Shown here one piece after another: positions 20,901 to 26,791 of a stretch of 64,000 bases of DNA. Origin of the DNA: Paludibacteraceae bacterium (GTDB lineage Bacteria; Bacteroidota; Bacteroidia; Bacteroidales; Paludibacteraceae); NCBI GenBank assembly GCA_905234835.1, contig CAJOIZ010000004.1, positions 56,468-120,467 of the forward strand, written 5' to 3'. The translations under genes and the position numbers were made by a program. The notes beneath the pieces were generated by a model. It did no database searches. It had not been told where the DNA came from and worked only from the letters and a program-made list of their open reading frames with translations. Positions within the stretch are counted from its first letter, which is position 1; each line of letters opens with the position of its first letter.

Positions 20901-22741
20901 GTGCCTGTCACCGTCTGGTCATAGACGTAAGGAGCAGCCGTCACATTGCTCAGTTCCGTGCCGGTGAAGCCTGTGAAGAGGCGGTGTGTGGCAGGTGTGG
21001 CAGTGAAGGTCAGTACCTTGTTGAGGTCCAACTGGCGGTTGAAAGTGTATGTGGTGCCTGAAGCATAAGCGTTCACGCCGTCGGAGGCTGCCAATGTGCC
21101 GTACTCGGCGGGCGTTTGGATGGTCACGGTGCACTCGTCGGCTTCGAAGGTGGCACCTACGGTGATGTCGTTCACAAGGTAGTAGGTGGTGCCATTGTCT
21201 TCAGCTGTTTTGATAGTGGCGGCATCGCCTGTCCATGCTTTGAAGCGGTAGCCTGCATCGGGTACGGCAGTGATGGTCAGTTCGGACATATTGTGCACCG
21301 AAGAGGTGGTGGTATAAGTAGCAGTCGGTTCGTTGTTGCGCGTTACGACTACGTGTCCGTGTTCGCCGTTGGCGATGGTGATGGTGTAGTCCACATCATT
21401 AGGTATGAACTGCGCGTAGTAGGTCTGCGCGGTTGTCTGCGAAAGGATAGTGGCGTTGTCCACTTTCGTACCTCCCGAGGGGGCAGTGTACCATCCGAGG
21501 AACGTGCAGCCCAGTTTGTGCGGGTTGGCAGGTACGGTCTTTGCGGTATAACCGGCACGAACTACGCGGCGAATATCAACGTTGTAGTCATCATCCGACT
21601 CCCATGTGCCGCCGTTGGTCTTACAGTCGAAAGTGAGGTAGTTATAATCTTCAGGCACCCAGAAACTCGTACAATTGTTCGTTTCACAACTATATGCTCC
21701 ATTGGGGAACTGCGATTTTACTCCACCCGAACCTAACGAAATAGAGGAAGCTACCCACGGAAGATTCGTATCATAGAAGAAGTAGTTGTAGGCGCAGTTG
21801 TAGTTGCCACCGAACCAGTTGTATGTAGGACAGGTACTTTTGCTGACATCTCCCCAGTTAGTAAAGAATATTTGCAAATACCATCGTATATTTTTGCCCG
21901 AAGTGGACGATAAAGCCACTCCGAAATAGAACATCTCTTTGAAGCAGTTCTGTATATCCTCACCACGGCGGTCTTGCAACGAGGTTGCCATAATAGTGAT
22001 ATACTGATTGATTGTGCTATTGGTATTGTACAAGCCGAACATGTGCTCATAACAATGCGGAGCCAATTCTTCAGCAGGAAGAATATATTCTATCGGGGTT
22101 GTGGGATAACTCGTGCGCAAATCCAACGATATGCAAGTATAGAACATTTTATAGTAACAATACTCGGCAAGATGCTGTGCGGGAAGTTGCGGAGGCACTT
22201 TAATATATGTCCTCTCGAACATTGAGGCGTAGCAGTACGGAGTCAGATTATCTGCCGGTAGCAACAAGTCGCCTGCATTCCAATAAACAGGGTGATAATT
22301 GCTAGAAGCACCCGCTTTGTCGGTAAACAACGAATAGAAGCAATAAGAATTCGGAATGGTAGAATAGTTTGTAGCAAAATCATTGGCATTGACCAACGAC
22401 ATGATATTGCCTTCAAGATAGTAGGTTTGCGAAGAACCGCTTGCCAAGAAATTCACATAGTCCGTTGCACTCTTGCTGAAGCCGTCAGGGTTATTACCAC
22501 GAAAATAGGTTTTGTTGTAAGTCGGAATCGTGGTTGTTTCGGTAATCTTCGTCCAGCTGACTTTGTCGGTTGAGTACTCGATGTCAGTGCCCGGATTACC
22601 ATTAAAAGTGACAGTAGTCTGTGCACCACTCCACGCACTACTAATGGAGAAATACTCGTTAATCTGCGCCCTTGCGGGATGCGGAGCAAGAGTGAGAAAC
22701 AATGCCAAAAGCGGCATCAAAAGAGATAAATGTTTTTTCAT
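8969..22741 (-). CDS. Giant secreted BspA-like/InlB/FISUMP multidomain surface protein (4590 aa)
   Basis: The ATG at 22741 starts a clear signal peptide (MKKHLSLLMPLLALFLTL...ARA). Visible order: BspA-like block (about 130-260), InlB repeat (FLGWYTAPSGGTKVDNA), several divergent InlB units (YRFKAWTGD, MFKFVKWTDND), four FISUMP-like modules with ...VAWADKNVGA or close variants and WRMP/WRIP/WRVP motifs alternating with InlB units, a large second BspA-like block (about 2690-2940) of LPATTLAQYCYASMF-type repeats, the unnamed 300-residue module (about 3250-3550, LDFPTY...NYATFQEDYRY) shared with the 1757-aa protein, a fifth FISUMP-like module, more InlB repeats, and the C-terminal cassette (WATLCLPFEV, TAGKCYIVNANA, YMGLKENKIYYP) with tail KFVQDGILYIEHDGVLY. 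The modular build suggests an adhesin or glycan-binding surface protein; no enzyme motif was found. One uninterrupted frame of 13.8 kb argues that it is maintained. Confidence 0.9.
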   Translation of the reverse strand: MKKHLSLLMPLLALFLTLAPHPARAQINEYFSISSAWSGAQTTVTFNGNPGTDIEYSTDKVSWTKITETTTIPTYNKTYFRGNNPDGFSKSATDYVNFLASGSSQTYYLEGNIMSLVNANDFATNYSTIPNSYCFYSLFTDKAGASSNYHPVYWNAGDLLLPADNLTPYCYASMFERTYIKVPPQLPAQHLAEYCYYKMFYTCISLDLRTSYPTTPIEYILPAEELAPHCYEHMFGLYNTNSTINQYITIMATSLQDRRGEDIQNCFKEMFYFGVALSSTSGKNIRWYLQIFFTNWGDVSKSTCPTYNWFGGNYNCAYNYFFYDTNLPWVASSISLGSGGVKSQFPNGAYSCETNNCTSFWVPEDYNYLTFDCKTNGGTWESDDDYNVDIRRVVRAGYTAKTVPANPHKLGCTFLGWYTAPSGGTKVDNATILSQTTAQTYYAQFIPNDVDYTITIANGEHGHVVVTRNNEPTATYTTTSSVHNMSELTITAVPDAGYRFKAWTGDAATIKTAEDNGTTYYLVNDITVGATFEADECTVTIQTPAEYGTLAASDGVNAYASGTTYTFNRQLDLNKVLTFTATPATHRLFTGFTGTELSNVTAAPYVYDQTVTGTYTITALTPDEVTVGATFVKPQYTVTGTKTGRGNGSVVLTADGYPEQTGSGTYDIDAVVTLTATPANAMFKFVKWTDNDSDNPVRTYTVLGDATFEAEFDLDGDLWSAPATVDVYASGVTRTCASTITTSNYRILYNLDPVVGDDGITYTPVDMGAGVAWADKNVGAADPTKSGSYFYWGGTKAYGEDGYTTVSTANYYKGVADMTATTSTAVASQYPLPAEADAATQKIGGQWRMPTYYEMNNLISSTYTTNAQVNYNYTVTNKYYTDDKIFIPAGGRYATSLSKGAAYLWTSTVAAKNGASSKPYVYYNHAIRGNTTSTGYALAYYAMPVRAVYVPSFETCTLKVLVYWASTLKWTYNYICEVGQTVTIRQHPAANGYKLSAWRENTYSGTELSTDNSYTVTLTGNQTIAAHYISATTYLLTTKASPLKGGTVDGGGYYPTGTSVTLTAAPNANYRFVRWSDGNTDNPRTYTTTNAAVTLTAEFEGYVTGVTSPTANEEVFAYTANTNCYKILYDLPSEVNGYRPVDMGNGVAWANKNLGAADSTASGNYYVWGTTSPFTSVATGTYYAGAMDIPLTTSTTLSAQYALPADSDAATVNMGERWRMPNYAEIYYLANPNGATEAGAASTGFTYTNKLSGEQLFIPAAGCYKSGTSKTACTIFWGSTVGSFNANGCNCSASHYYNGGANYYYTTSYPNSYVYYALPVRAVYVPPFETCTLKVTVTGLKVDGSGTSTHYYYYICEVGQRVRITAQPHSVGSTGFTYAFTQWTDDDNSSAVVGTDPTIDFVIAGNTNYTATFASTTSNFSTIHALPQPRSAGYVYGTGRYKNGVTTKLHAVPEEGWTFVRWEDNNSTDPYREITVNGHATYNAVFTRAGEAAASAHKYVNVWHEATTTTTETLYDGSPLETCTLTVKTYQSNTAKATYNYVCEKGQTVTVSAFTNTANYSLLHWTNANYDIMSYDPTVELEVNRDMTLYATFYTTRVTTRTLTLGCTPLEGATFDGALKNSTNHIGVYEDGQVTKLICHPNPHYRFLHWEDDENNKNPERIVTVTADRTYTAVLEIDYDLASVTSADAFAQVYYGGTYQGTYLRYDLPGYDANGYRPVDVGVGVAWANKNIGAADSTKAGDYFVWGLTSPATTVNSNGSAGTYYAGVTSMITSAYNAVPQNTLPAEADAATQIMGERWRIPNCTEIYNLQGVIGSGSTEEGQASAGYRYTNVENTTQHIYIPAAGSKSTSGSSNVTPNVTMFWGSTVGTISSQSSRPSYYKDGSYSAGSTSYYAWHALPVRAVYVPPFETCSVKVVTNSKTYIYMCEVGQRITITAFYGAATATNQSYRVDKWVDQNNVTVCTDQTYSFIALSDVTLTVTYTSSYTTKRTLTFNVSPASSGTVNNLASFVGQYNDGAKVRIPVKAAENYRFAYWDDDHSNTDPDRIFTASANATYTAVFEQDLSQAAEATIAQAATADTTKILYPLPVLYKNSMFYTPVDMGTGTAWCDYNVGVTAPSTLTGYYTIWGKNGSITKYSNYNSTTFYCANLSSMSAEDDLPANTTYDIAMNQLGTNWRVPSKQQWQDLIDNADYSDGTFTSKTDATKQITLPAAGVKIPTATNSSGGNPSASNTTHRYYWSSTLQSKAGTLWQSLPYCFYDGEVKYGTNVPANGYCNYGMPVRAVYVPSFTPDTVRVRYTNGESVTRTNTYLVQRGQPVKVTAIPDDGYIFSKWSDDNVDATRSFFVTGNVTLTAEFAKKSENPIINFMSEDGLTKITWMEVEKNEVPVYDGEEPTKASTAEFDYPFAGWTDANDNFYAKNTSLPAATEDMDYFATFTPVRRSYTVTFLNWDGSTLQATDVEYGQTPSYSGTPTRPADAQYTYTFNGWDNEVVAVTGIATYTATYSNTLNSYTVTFKDAAGNTVQSGTLNYGVVPTFTGDIPVKESADPDYVWNFTGWTDGADNFVSKDAALPAVGGTTVYTATYVYDADYLTLTNTSASNATVYFRRQSGNNSNTINIEWSINGGAWSDPRTYKYDNYAAISVPAGQNVRFRGNNTVIEGGVTKCKFSPSSSIYWNITSTNGSFTVSGNVMSLAAYDEENNRIHSEYPLSDYCFYSLFRSGSYTAFTSMRDASGLKLPATTLGAYCYQNMFINCTNLTATPVLPATTLAQYCYASMFNGCTSLTAGPALPAMTLANNCYQYMFSGCTHLTAAPQLPATTLTEGCYQYMFQGCTMLTGVPEALPGTNLPANCYAYMFSGCSALTTAPEIMAAADAVPGMGACDNMFASCTSLTKAPSRLLPTTVTNNLTYGHMFYNCTSLTEGPDIFVTNINGASSNTKMQYMFSSATALTKIRAYFTAWGAMSFCSNWTGSINTTGSFYCPPELERRYNGSESTPSFIPTNWTVYSYDITLIPVGGKWADNTSTEKQFTWRTDKSDIDDFIAAQVDGEDNSLIQGWYLNAACTEATTEEAVKADLSVQQTAETKRIYVRLSGTNPTLLWDFNGGETTSTEAEYTFGVMEAGDPITAPADPTRFGYTFMGWSSAQPADNTPVTVATVMPATDLIYTAIWQVLPTYLITANTGIMGTATLTADHYDDAEGSGSYIEGTQVTISVTPYFGYTFTGWSDSNTQNPRTITVGSTAATYTAQFDAMDEIDITMTEGTLDFPTYAKNSFAIIGENEQVEVRLHFGAAISTGNHLANLSTDLANSYIQPVGESKRQIASATVATVTYAGELFRAARLVAKVTDTDGRKYNIDIYTNYCINYATFQEDYRYNSNYNAGYTESSWMSGRSFEYGDNNHINYIGIPSLVHTNVLRFFTGTSSPYDYCHIWLQFNPLTTGEGKIPTGVYPINSTGAPGTVYVGSIPQNYQYQTARQTSTPAYYTNTGSWIYHDFTSGQYEIRYTDNWTLRGGYVEVVNVDETYYVHVHAYTDGYKTLGEQPNTVIDFTAGGATASSLTPVGITIDARTTGGEALTDAVTATLSGASNWTDVAIGQGSHTFFSGNTLDLTAMKPGYMFDHWEVNGSPVAGEDFTYSYTVGASEANIVAVFAVDTRPHYTLTTETGGRGTVTLTAAGYLAQTGSGYYAENTSVTMSVAANTGSAFLRWSDGNTQNPRTVTVTGDITYTAEFSLESADAAVSVYQNVAASSTKILYNLDPRTGDDGLTYIPVDMGYGVAWADRNVGATGTNVIGSYFRWGDPVASNTFNSSIHIDASGFSTGDKLSNEQDAAYVNMGTCWHMPDKNELLALKGNTDLSNNNTFTNKTDNTKSIVFLAGGYKAQSHYDPDYQYYWSREYAMYGYNSKSKSNERTCFAFVRCTDNVYYASNYDKDDYYGNEYYLGMPVRAIYEPAYPTYTLTINVGDKAYQYICQSGQNITVTAVPDEGYAFSEWTDNHNTTAVRTFTMTGNITTTATFVLGTQYYDVTVASSNTDYGTVDVTAINDVESGTGITVSGSTLTIGSTTVTATKTTDDAQYTYTFSGWTDTEGNALPATVTGDLNIRANFTRTTNSYAVRFLNGEEVLQNTNVEYGQTPAYTGEQPVKAQTDEYTYAFSGWDPAITTVTGAQDYTATFSSTPRSYTLTWDFAGGATATAEEDYTHGTVEYGTTITAPADPTKTGYTFNGWTPDVAETMPAANTAYTAQWTLSETTYDVTIESGNAGYGTVSVAAINDVEEGTAITVSGNTLTVGETTVTATATAGSYGYSYAFSSWTDGEGNALPETVTEDLTVRANFTRELNLVLDEHAEDGDEFYDDFAARYNGETAKTVTLNRQFTQSRWATLCLPFEVSSGLMTNLNMKGRVYEFKHATGTATEGDKVTLYFAQAASLTAGKCYIVNANAKLAGRTEFVFPNVTINTDSDKVAPLNSVGQYNQLSGYSDGEGTIQLVGTLRLGTLKGTESGNTYMGLKENKIYYPNIESGSTVWAYRGVFRSTTPLGAQRIRIVVEGEEGETVTELEVVNGELQQAGETRKFVQDGILYIEHDGVLYDATGRRVN

Positions 22742-22986
22742 AATATGTGTAGAAGTTAATGTTAGTTACTGCGTTTTTACTGCGTGTTGGTCAGCCTTCG
22801 GCTGTTGGGGACTGCGTGTTGGTGAGTGAATGTTGATGACTACGTGTTGATTAGCTGCGCTGTTGGTGAGTAAATGTTGATGACTGCGTGTTAGTTAGCT
22901 GCGCTGTTGGTGATGTTAACCATCCTCGCCATTCCCGCAACCATAAAAGTCCACAGGACTTTCATGTTGTCACTGCGTGTTGTTGC
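22742..22986. repeat. Spacer made of ACTGCGTGTTGGT-type repeats
   Basis: Upstream of the giant gene there are about eight degenerate copies of ACTGCGTGTTGGT, some with GCTGCGCTGTTGGTG. The family recurs at 24186-24214, 24930-24952, 26728-26752, 28351-28485, 30142-30165 and 44570-44650, nearly always between genes. No ORF is supported here. Confidence 0.6.
22924..22966. repeat. Dispersed hairpin element, copy 1 of 3
   Basis: The sequence CCTCGCCATT...CCGCAACCATAAAAGTCC followed by ACAGGACTTTCATG contains the stem AAAGTCC/GGACTTT. Copies lie at 28367-28410 (inverted) and 34775-34818. About 40 of 44 positions agree between copies. Confidence 0.65.
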
Positions 22987-23065
22987 GAAAGTATGCATAG
23001 TTGTCTATATATTGAAACAGCCATAATAAATGTCATCAGTCCCAGAAAAGACCGCATGTATATTG

Positions 23066-23971
23066 TCAGCTGATTTTGCTGATGAGTTCGTTAGCCGTAA
23101 AATCACGCATCAGCGTGAAACTGCACCATCGTTTGCCAAGGTCTTTCACCGACGCACCTATCTGATAGACGGCATTGTCAATCAGCAGAAAACGGTCGTG
23201 CGCCTTGGTGAAAGTCATAACCTCAACCGGCGCATACTGTGCGTTGTGACGGGCAATGTCTAATTGCAGGCGTTTGGAAATCTGTTTGGTATAGATAGTA
23301 GCTTTCACACCCTTGTTCCGCTTGTCAAGCAGGGTCAGTACCGTATCATCCACATAGTTGTCTATCAGCACGATGCGTTTCTTTGCCTTGCGCACAAGTT
23401 GGGCAACAAACTGGTAGGCGTCATACACCTGATTGTCGAAGAAGATGCCCTGTGCCGGCGGAGCCTGACTTTCGTCCAATCGGCGGAAGACCTCCGCTAA
23501 TCTGTCATCCGTGGCTTCCTGATGTGCGGCAAGCGACAGTTGATGGTGTTCTATCGTTTCTAACCGCCGTATGATTTGGGTGTTGGCGGCTAATGTGTGG
23601 CGCATCTCGACAAACGCTTCGATAATCTGAATACTGACGCGGACGGCTGCGGGTGTATGCAGCACCGCCGAAAGCATCGCAACACCCTGTTCGGTGAAGC
23701 AATAAGTGCCGAACGGGCTGAACTTCAAATCTTTAAGGTGGTCGCAAATTGCGACCACCTCGTCGCGTTCTATTGCTGTCAGTTGAAAACGGAAATGTTC
23801 GGGGAAACGCTCTATATTGCGCTTTACCTGTTCGTTCATACGCTTGGTAGGAATTCCGTACAATTCTGCCAAATCGCTGTCAATCATCACTTGTGTGCCT
23901 CGGATAGTAAGTATCCGGCTCTCAATCAGCTGCGGTTGGATAATCTGTACGGGAACGATGTTTTGTGCCAT
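23066..23971 (-). CDS. ORF6N-domain DNA-binding protein with C-terminal PLD-like region
   Basis: The ATG at 23971 (MAQNIVPVQIIQPQLIESR) is chosen over a TTG 44 codons upstream; a promoter lies 55 bases ahead. Residues about 8-110 match the ORF6N family: LIESRILTIRGTQVMIDSDL, AELYGIPTKRMNEQVKRN, FPEHFRFQLT, and YCFTEQGVAMLSAVL. ORF6N is a KilA-N-related DNA-binding domain known from phages and mobile islands. The C-terminal part (about 195-301; KKRIVLIDNYVDDTVLTLL, HDRFLLID) resembles a phospholipase D-like region of the kind often attached to ORF6N. Only one partial HxK-like motif (HDRF) is seen, so nuclease activity is doubtful. The coding sequence contains a perfect 25-bp palindrome (23736-23760) that is repeated upstream of the promoter. 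Regulator function is family-based inference. Confidence 0.85.
   Translation of the reverse strand: MAQNIVPVQIIQPQLIESRILTIRGTQVMIDSDLAELYGIPTKRMNEQVKRNIERFPEHFRFQLTAIERDEVVAICDHLKDLKFSPFGTYCFTEQGVAMLSAVLHTPAAVRVSIQIIEAFVEMRHTLAANTQIIRRLETIEHHQLSLAAHQEATDDRLAEVFRRLDESQAPPAQGIFFDNQVYDAYQFVAQLVRKAKKRIVLIDNYVDDTVLTLLDKRNKGVKATIYTKQISKRLQLDIARHNAQYAPVEVMTFTKAHDRFLLIDNAVYQIGASVKDLGKRWCSFTLMRDFTANELISKIS
23736..23760. promoter_or_regulatory. 25-bp palindrome inside the ORF6N gene
   Basis: The arms AGGTGGTCGCAA and TTGCGACCACCT form a perfect dyad around one central base. It encodes VVAICDHLKDL of the ORF6N domain. The same palindrome, with one mismatch, lies at 24091-24117 upstream. Confidence 0.55.
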
Positions 23972-24025
23972 AGTCGTGTCGGAGTTATGGAGTATGTCGT
24001 ATTGTGCGGTCGTTTGTTCAGGTGG

Positions 24026-24056
24026 CAAAAGTACGGCAATACTTCTGATTACCAAA
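24026..24056 (-). promoter_or_regulatory. Promoter of the ORF6N gene
   Basis: On the minus strand TTTG (24056-24053), 19 bases, TACTTTTG (24033-24026), 55 bases before the ATG at 23971. Confidence 0.65.
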
Positions 24057-24090
24057 GCTTCAGAGGCAGTATCCGCTTTTTTTGTCAAGG

Positions 24091-24117
24091 AAGGTGGTCG
24101 CAATTTGCGACAACCTT
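24091..24117. promoter_or_regulatory. Operator-like 27-bp palindrome upstream of the ORF6N gene
   Basis: The arms AAGGTGGTCGCAA and TTGCGACAACCTT pair except for one position. It ends about 35 bases upstream of the -33 box of the ORF6N promoter and repeats the palindrome found inside that gene, so it is a candidate autoregulatory site (inference). Confidence 0.5.
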
Positions 24118-24149
24118 ACCAATCTTGTTCTCTGTGTGTTATGTCTGTT

Positions 24150-24326
24150 TCAATATGTCAAAGGCCGTTTTGCGACTTTATGTAAATCACTGCGTGTTGG
24201 TGACTCTGTGTTGTAAAAGGCAGTCATGTGATTGACCATTCTGTACCCCTCCTGTTGAACTTGTAAGAAATCCTTACATACTGAATTTTTCTCCAACTCT
24301 TGTTCCTTGAAGATATCTTTTGCCAT
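24150..24326 (-). pseudogene. Remnant of a RhuM-family protein
   Basis: A 58-codon frame starts at the ATG 24326. Its first 39 residues (MAKDIFKEQELEKNSV, VCKDFLQVQQEGYR, MTAFYN) match my memory of the middle of virulence RhuM/Fic-associated DNA-binding proteins (pattern IFKE.EL..NSVCKDFL). The rest (ESPTRSDLHKVAKRP) is encoded by the island's AACACGCAGTGA repeat and is not RhuM-like. Both ends of the normal protein are therefore missing, apparently through joining to the repeat. It probably has no function. Confidence 0.55.
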
Positions 24327-24984
24327 TGTATCTTTTCTTTTTTGCGAGGGTAGCGCAAGAGTTGCTGATTGTCCGCGAGTTTCCGTCTTGTCAAAGTGTC
24401 ATTGTTTCGGGCATTTCTGTGACATTGCCGCAAATATACTACATTTTAAGACGATTTGCAAATTTTCTGCCACTTTTTTTTATTTTTACTCACAATCGTT
24501 TCATTTTGTTCGATTGAGCACAAGAAAACTGACACTTCATTATTGCCAAACAGCAGCCTGCAACACAAATGGTCAATGCACAGCGTAATTCCGCGTTCAC
24601 TTGTTGTGAAGACAGCAAAAAATAAGGTCGCGTTGCAATGCGACCTTAAGGCGGACTGGAGAGTAATCGGAGCAGACATGATCGGCTGTTTTTTCGTAGA
24701 ATTTTGTGCAATATGACACGTTTCTGATTAAAAAACAGAGAAATATGCGAAAAATTTTGCTCATTTGTGTGATATCCCATATATTTGCCGCAATGGGTGA
24801 AAATTGCGCCATCAGCGGATGGCTGGCGGCAAAAACAACACACGACATTTGACCATGTGAAATTTTTGCGTAAATACGCATTTTTTCAAATCGTTGTCCG
24901 CAAATAACCAACAGCTGAAGGCTGATTAACACAGAGTGACTAACACATAGTCACAAAGCGATCTTTGACGTATTGAGAAAATCA
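24327..24984. other. Gene-poor interval with terminator and repeat remnants
   Basis: No convincing gene is seen; the small frames here lack family features. It holds a terminator-like stem at 24617-24647, a copy of the AACACAGAGTGAC repeat (24930-24952) and a CTTTGACGTATTGA motif (24963-24976). A TATATTTG promoter-like element on the plus strand (about 24778) leads to no ORF. Confidence 0.4.
24617..24647 (-). terminator. Orphan terminator-like hairpin
   Basis: AAGGTCGC (24624-24631) pairs with GCGACCTT (24640-24647) across an 8-base loop. On the minus strand it is followed by ATTTTTTG. No gene upstream on that strand uses it, so it may end an untranslated RNA or be left from a lost gene. Confidence 0.5.
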
Positions 24985-25012
24985 TAAAAAAGAGCAGGGA
25001 CGTGTCCCCGCT
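24985..25012 (-). terminator. Terminator of the DUF4143 ATPase gene at 25058
   Basis: On the minus strand AGCGGGGA-CACG-TCCCTGCT (one G-U pair) is followed by CTTTTTTATG. It lies 45 bases after the stop. Confidence 0.65.
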
Positions 25013-25057
25013 TCGATACTAAGCCAAAGAAAGAATATGCACTAAACTGACGAAGCA

Positions 25058-26353
25058 TCAGTCTTTCAGACATCCGATAGGGACGACCAGAGTGCCGTCT
25101 TCGAGCGGATAGGCGTATTCGCCGACAGCGGTCAGCACCATACGGAAAGCCGGTTCGCCCGCTTTGCCGGTGTCAATCTTCTGCGCCAGTCTGTTGAGCG
25201 ACTTCTGCGCCTCCCCGATGGCGGTCGTGCCGCCGAGTTTGATTTCCACCAAACCATATCTGCCGTTGCGCAGTTCGATGACCGCATCGCACTCCAAGCC
25301 GTTCTTGTCGCGGTAGTGATACACCTTTGCATCCAAAGCATCGGCATACACGCGCAGGTCGCGCACCGCCATGGTCTCGAACAGCAACCCTAATGTCTCA
25401 ATGTCCTGCATCAGGTCGGATGGGGACGTGCGCAAAGAGGCAACCGCGATACTCGGATCGACAAAGTAACGTGTGTTGCTGGTGCGGATGGCGGTTTTCG
25501 AGCGCAGATGAACACCCCATGCGGGCATATCCTCCACCACGAAGATGTTCTCCAACGCCGACAGATAAGAGGCGATGGTGCTTTCCGAGAGTGTGGAGTC
25601 GTCATTGGCGGTCATGTCGGCACGGATGACGCTTATGTTCGTCTGTGTGCCTTGCAGCCGTGCCAACGAGCGCATCAGCCTATAGACACGTACCGGACTG
25701 CGTAATGTGCGGTCCACACGCGAGATGTCCGATTCTGCAAGAGCGTCCAAGTAGTTGTAAGGTGTCCGCAGAGCCACCCGTTCTGAACTGCCGATTGCAT
25801 CGGGCCACCCGCCGCGACAGAGTATAAAGGCTATATCAGGCAGTTCCCATTTGTTGTTGCCAAAGATGTCCTTCTTTCCTTCAAACAGGGCTTTCAGACT
25901 GACCTCGCCTGACGATTCGCCTGATTCCCACAGGCTCATAGGACGCATACGAAGCCTTGCATATCTGCCCGCGCCGGAATGGTTGAGACGCTTCTCCTGC
26001 TCGTTCTCCTCGCGATAGGGGACGGCGGAGCCTGTCAATAGAAACTGCCCTTTCCGCTGCCGCATATCCACTTCGTAGCGGATGCCATCCCACAGGTCGG
26101 GTATTGTCTGCCACTCGTCGAACAAACGCGGAGTGTTCCCCGCGAGCAACGCGGACATGTTTGTTTCCGCCAACTGTCTGCAGCGGCGCAGAGTGTCCGG
26201 ATGAGCGAGCAGCACCATGCTGCCTGCGACGCGCATCGCCGTGGTGGTCTTGCCGCACCACTTAGGGCCTTGAACCAATACCGCACCGGCTTCTTCAAGC
26301 CTGTCTTTGAGCAGCCTGTCGGCTATACGGGGTCTGTAATTAGTTTCTGACAT
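25058..26353 (-). CDS. AAA_14/DUF4143-type ATPase
   Basis: The ATG at 26353 (MSETNYRPRIADRLLKDRL) is chosen over a GTG seven codons upstream. A P-loop GPKWCGKTTTA lies at about residues 29-39, a Walker B-like RLFDEWQ at about 77, and a sensor-like LLTGSAVP at about 105. The C-terminal half is the DUF4143 type (SESTIASYLSALENIFVVED; YHYRDKNGLECDAVIEL), whose D...E...K pattern resembles a PD-(D/E)XK fold. Such ATPases are abundant in gut Bacteroidales and archaea; their role is not established. At 431 aa it is full length. It is more distant from the next two ATPases than they are from each other. Confidence 0.85.
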   Translation of the reverse strand: MSETNYRPRIADRLLKDRLEEAGAVLVQGPKWCGKTTTAMRVAGSMVLLAHPDTLRRCRQLAETNMSALLAGNTPRLFDEWQTIPDLWDGIRYEVDMRQRKGQFLLTGSAVPYREENEQEKRLNHSGAGRYARLRMRPMSLWESGESSGEVSLKALFEGKKDIFGNNKWELPDIAFILCRGGWPDAIGSSERVALRTPYNYLDALAESDISRVDRTLRSPVRVYRLMRSLARLQGTQTNISVIRADMTANDDSTLSESTIASYLSALENIFVVEDMPAWGVHLRSKTAIRTSNTRYFVDPSIAVASLRTSPSDLMQDIETLGLLFETMAVRDLRVYADALDAKVYHYRDKNGLECDAVIELRNGRYGLVEIKLGGTTAIGEAQKSLNRLAQKIDTGKAGEPAFRMVLTAVGEYAYPLEDGTLVVPIGCLKD

Positions 26354-26376
26354 AATCCTGTGTTTTTTTGACACCG

Positions 26377-26407
26377 CAAAGGTAATATGTATTTTTCATA
26401 CTGCCAA
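26377..26407 (-). promoter_or_regulatory. Promoter of the DUF4143 ATPase gene
   Basis: On the minus strand TTTG (26407-26404), 19 bases, TACCTTTG (26384-26377), 24 bases before the ATG at 26353. Confidence 0.7.
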
Positions 26408-26791
26408 AGGATTATGAATAAAAATACGGAGTTTGGCTATAATTCATTACGGAGTTTGGCTGCTTTTTGTTACCCGCAATAACTGAAATAAATTACCGGA
26501 TATTGCTACTATGTCATAAACAGTCAGAGCAGTATGATTTTCTCAATATGAACACATCGTAGGGGCGCACCTTGTGTGCGTTCCGCCGATAGAAAAAAAG
26601 AACGGGCAAGATATCACAGGGCACGGAACGCCGCAACCGGGTACGCAGGCATCCTGCCTGCAAAGAGATTGATAAAGATAAAAATCCGCTTAATCTGCGG
26701 ACAACAATAATATCAGCGCAGCTGAACAACACGCAGTAATCAACAGCGCAGCTGCCAAAGCGACCTTTGACGTACTGAAAACAAACAACAT
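26408..26791. repeat. Gene-free spacer with several palindromic repeats
   Basis: No gene is supported. In order: a GTAGGGGCG-type palindrome (26554-26585), a CAGGCATCCTGCCTG palindrome (26655-26669), AACACGCAGTAAT repeats (26728-26752) and CTTTGACGTACTGA (26765-26778). Confidence 0.5.
26554..26585. repeat. GTAGGGGCG palindromic repeat, copy 1
   Basis: The 32-bp unit reads ACATCGTAGGGGCGCACC, then TTGTGTGCGTTCCG. Inner arms GCGCAC/GTGTGC and outer GGGGCG/CGTTCC give an imperfect stem. The second copy at 28288-28319 differs at two positions that compensate each other in the stem (CGCACC/TGTGCG versus CGTACC/TGTACG). Confidence 0.65.

Noticed and set aside
24224..24932. Small frames (69-111 codons) in the spacer after the ORF6N gene
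   Set aside because: Hydrophobic or Cys-rich translations without start signals or families, and they cross the terminator-like stem and repeats.
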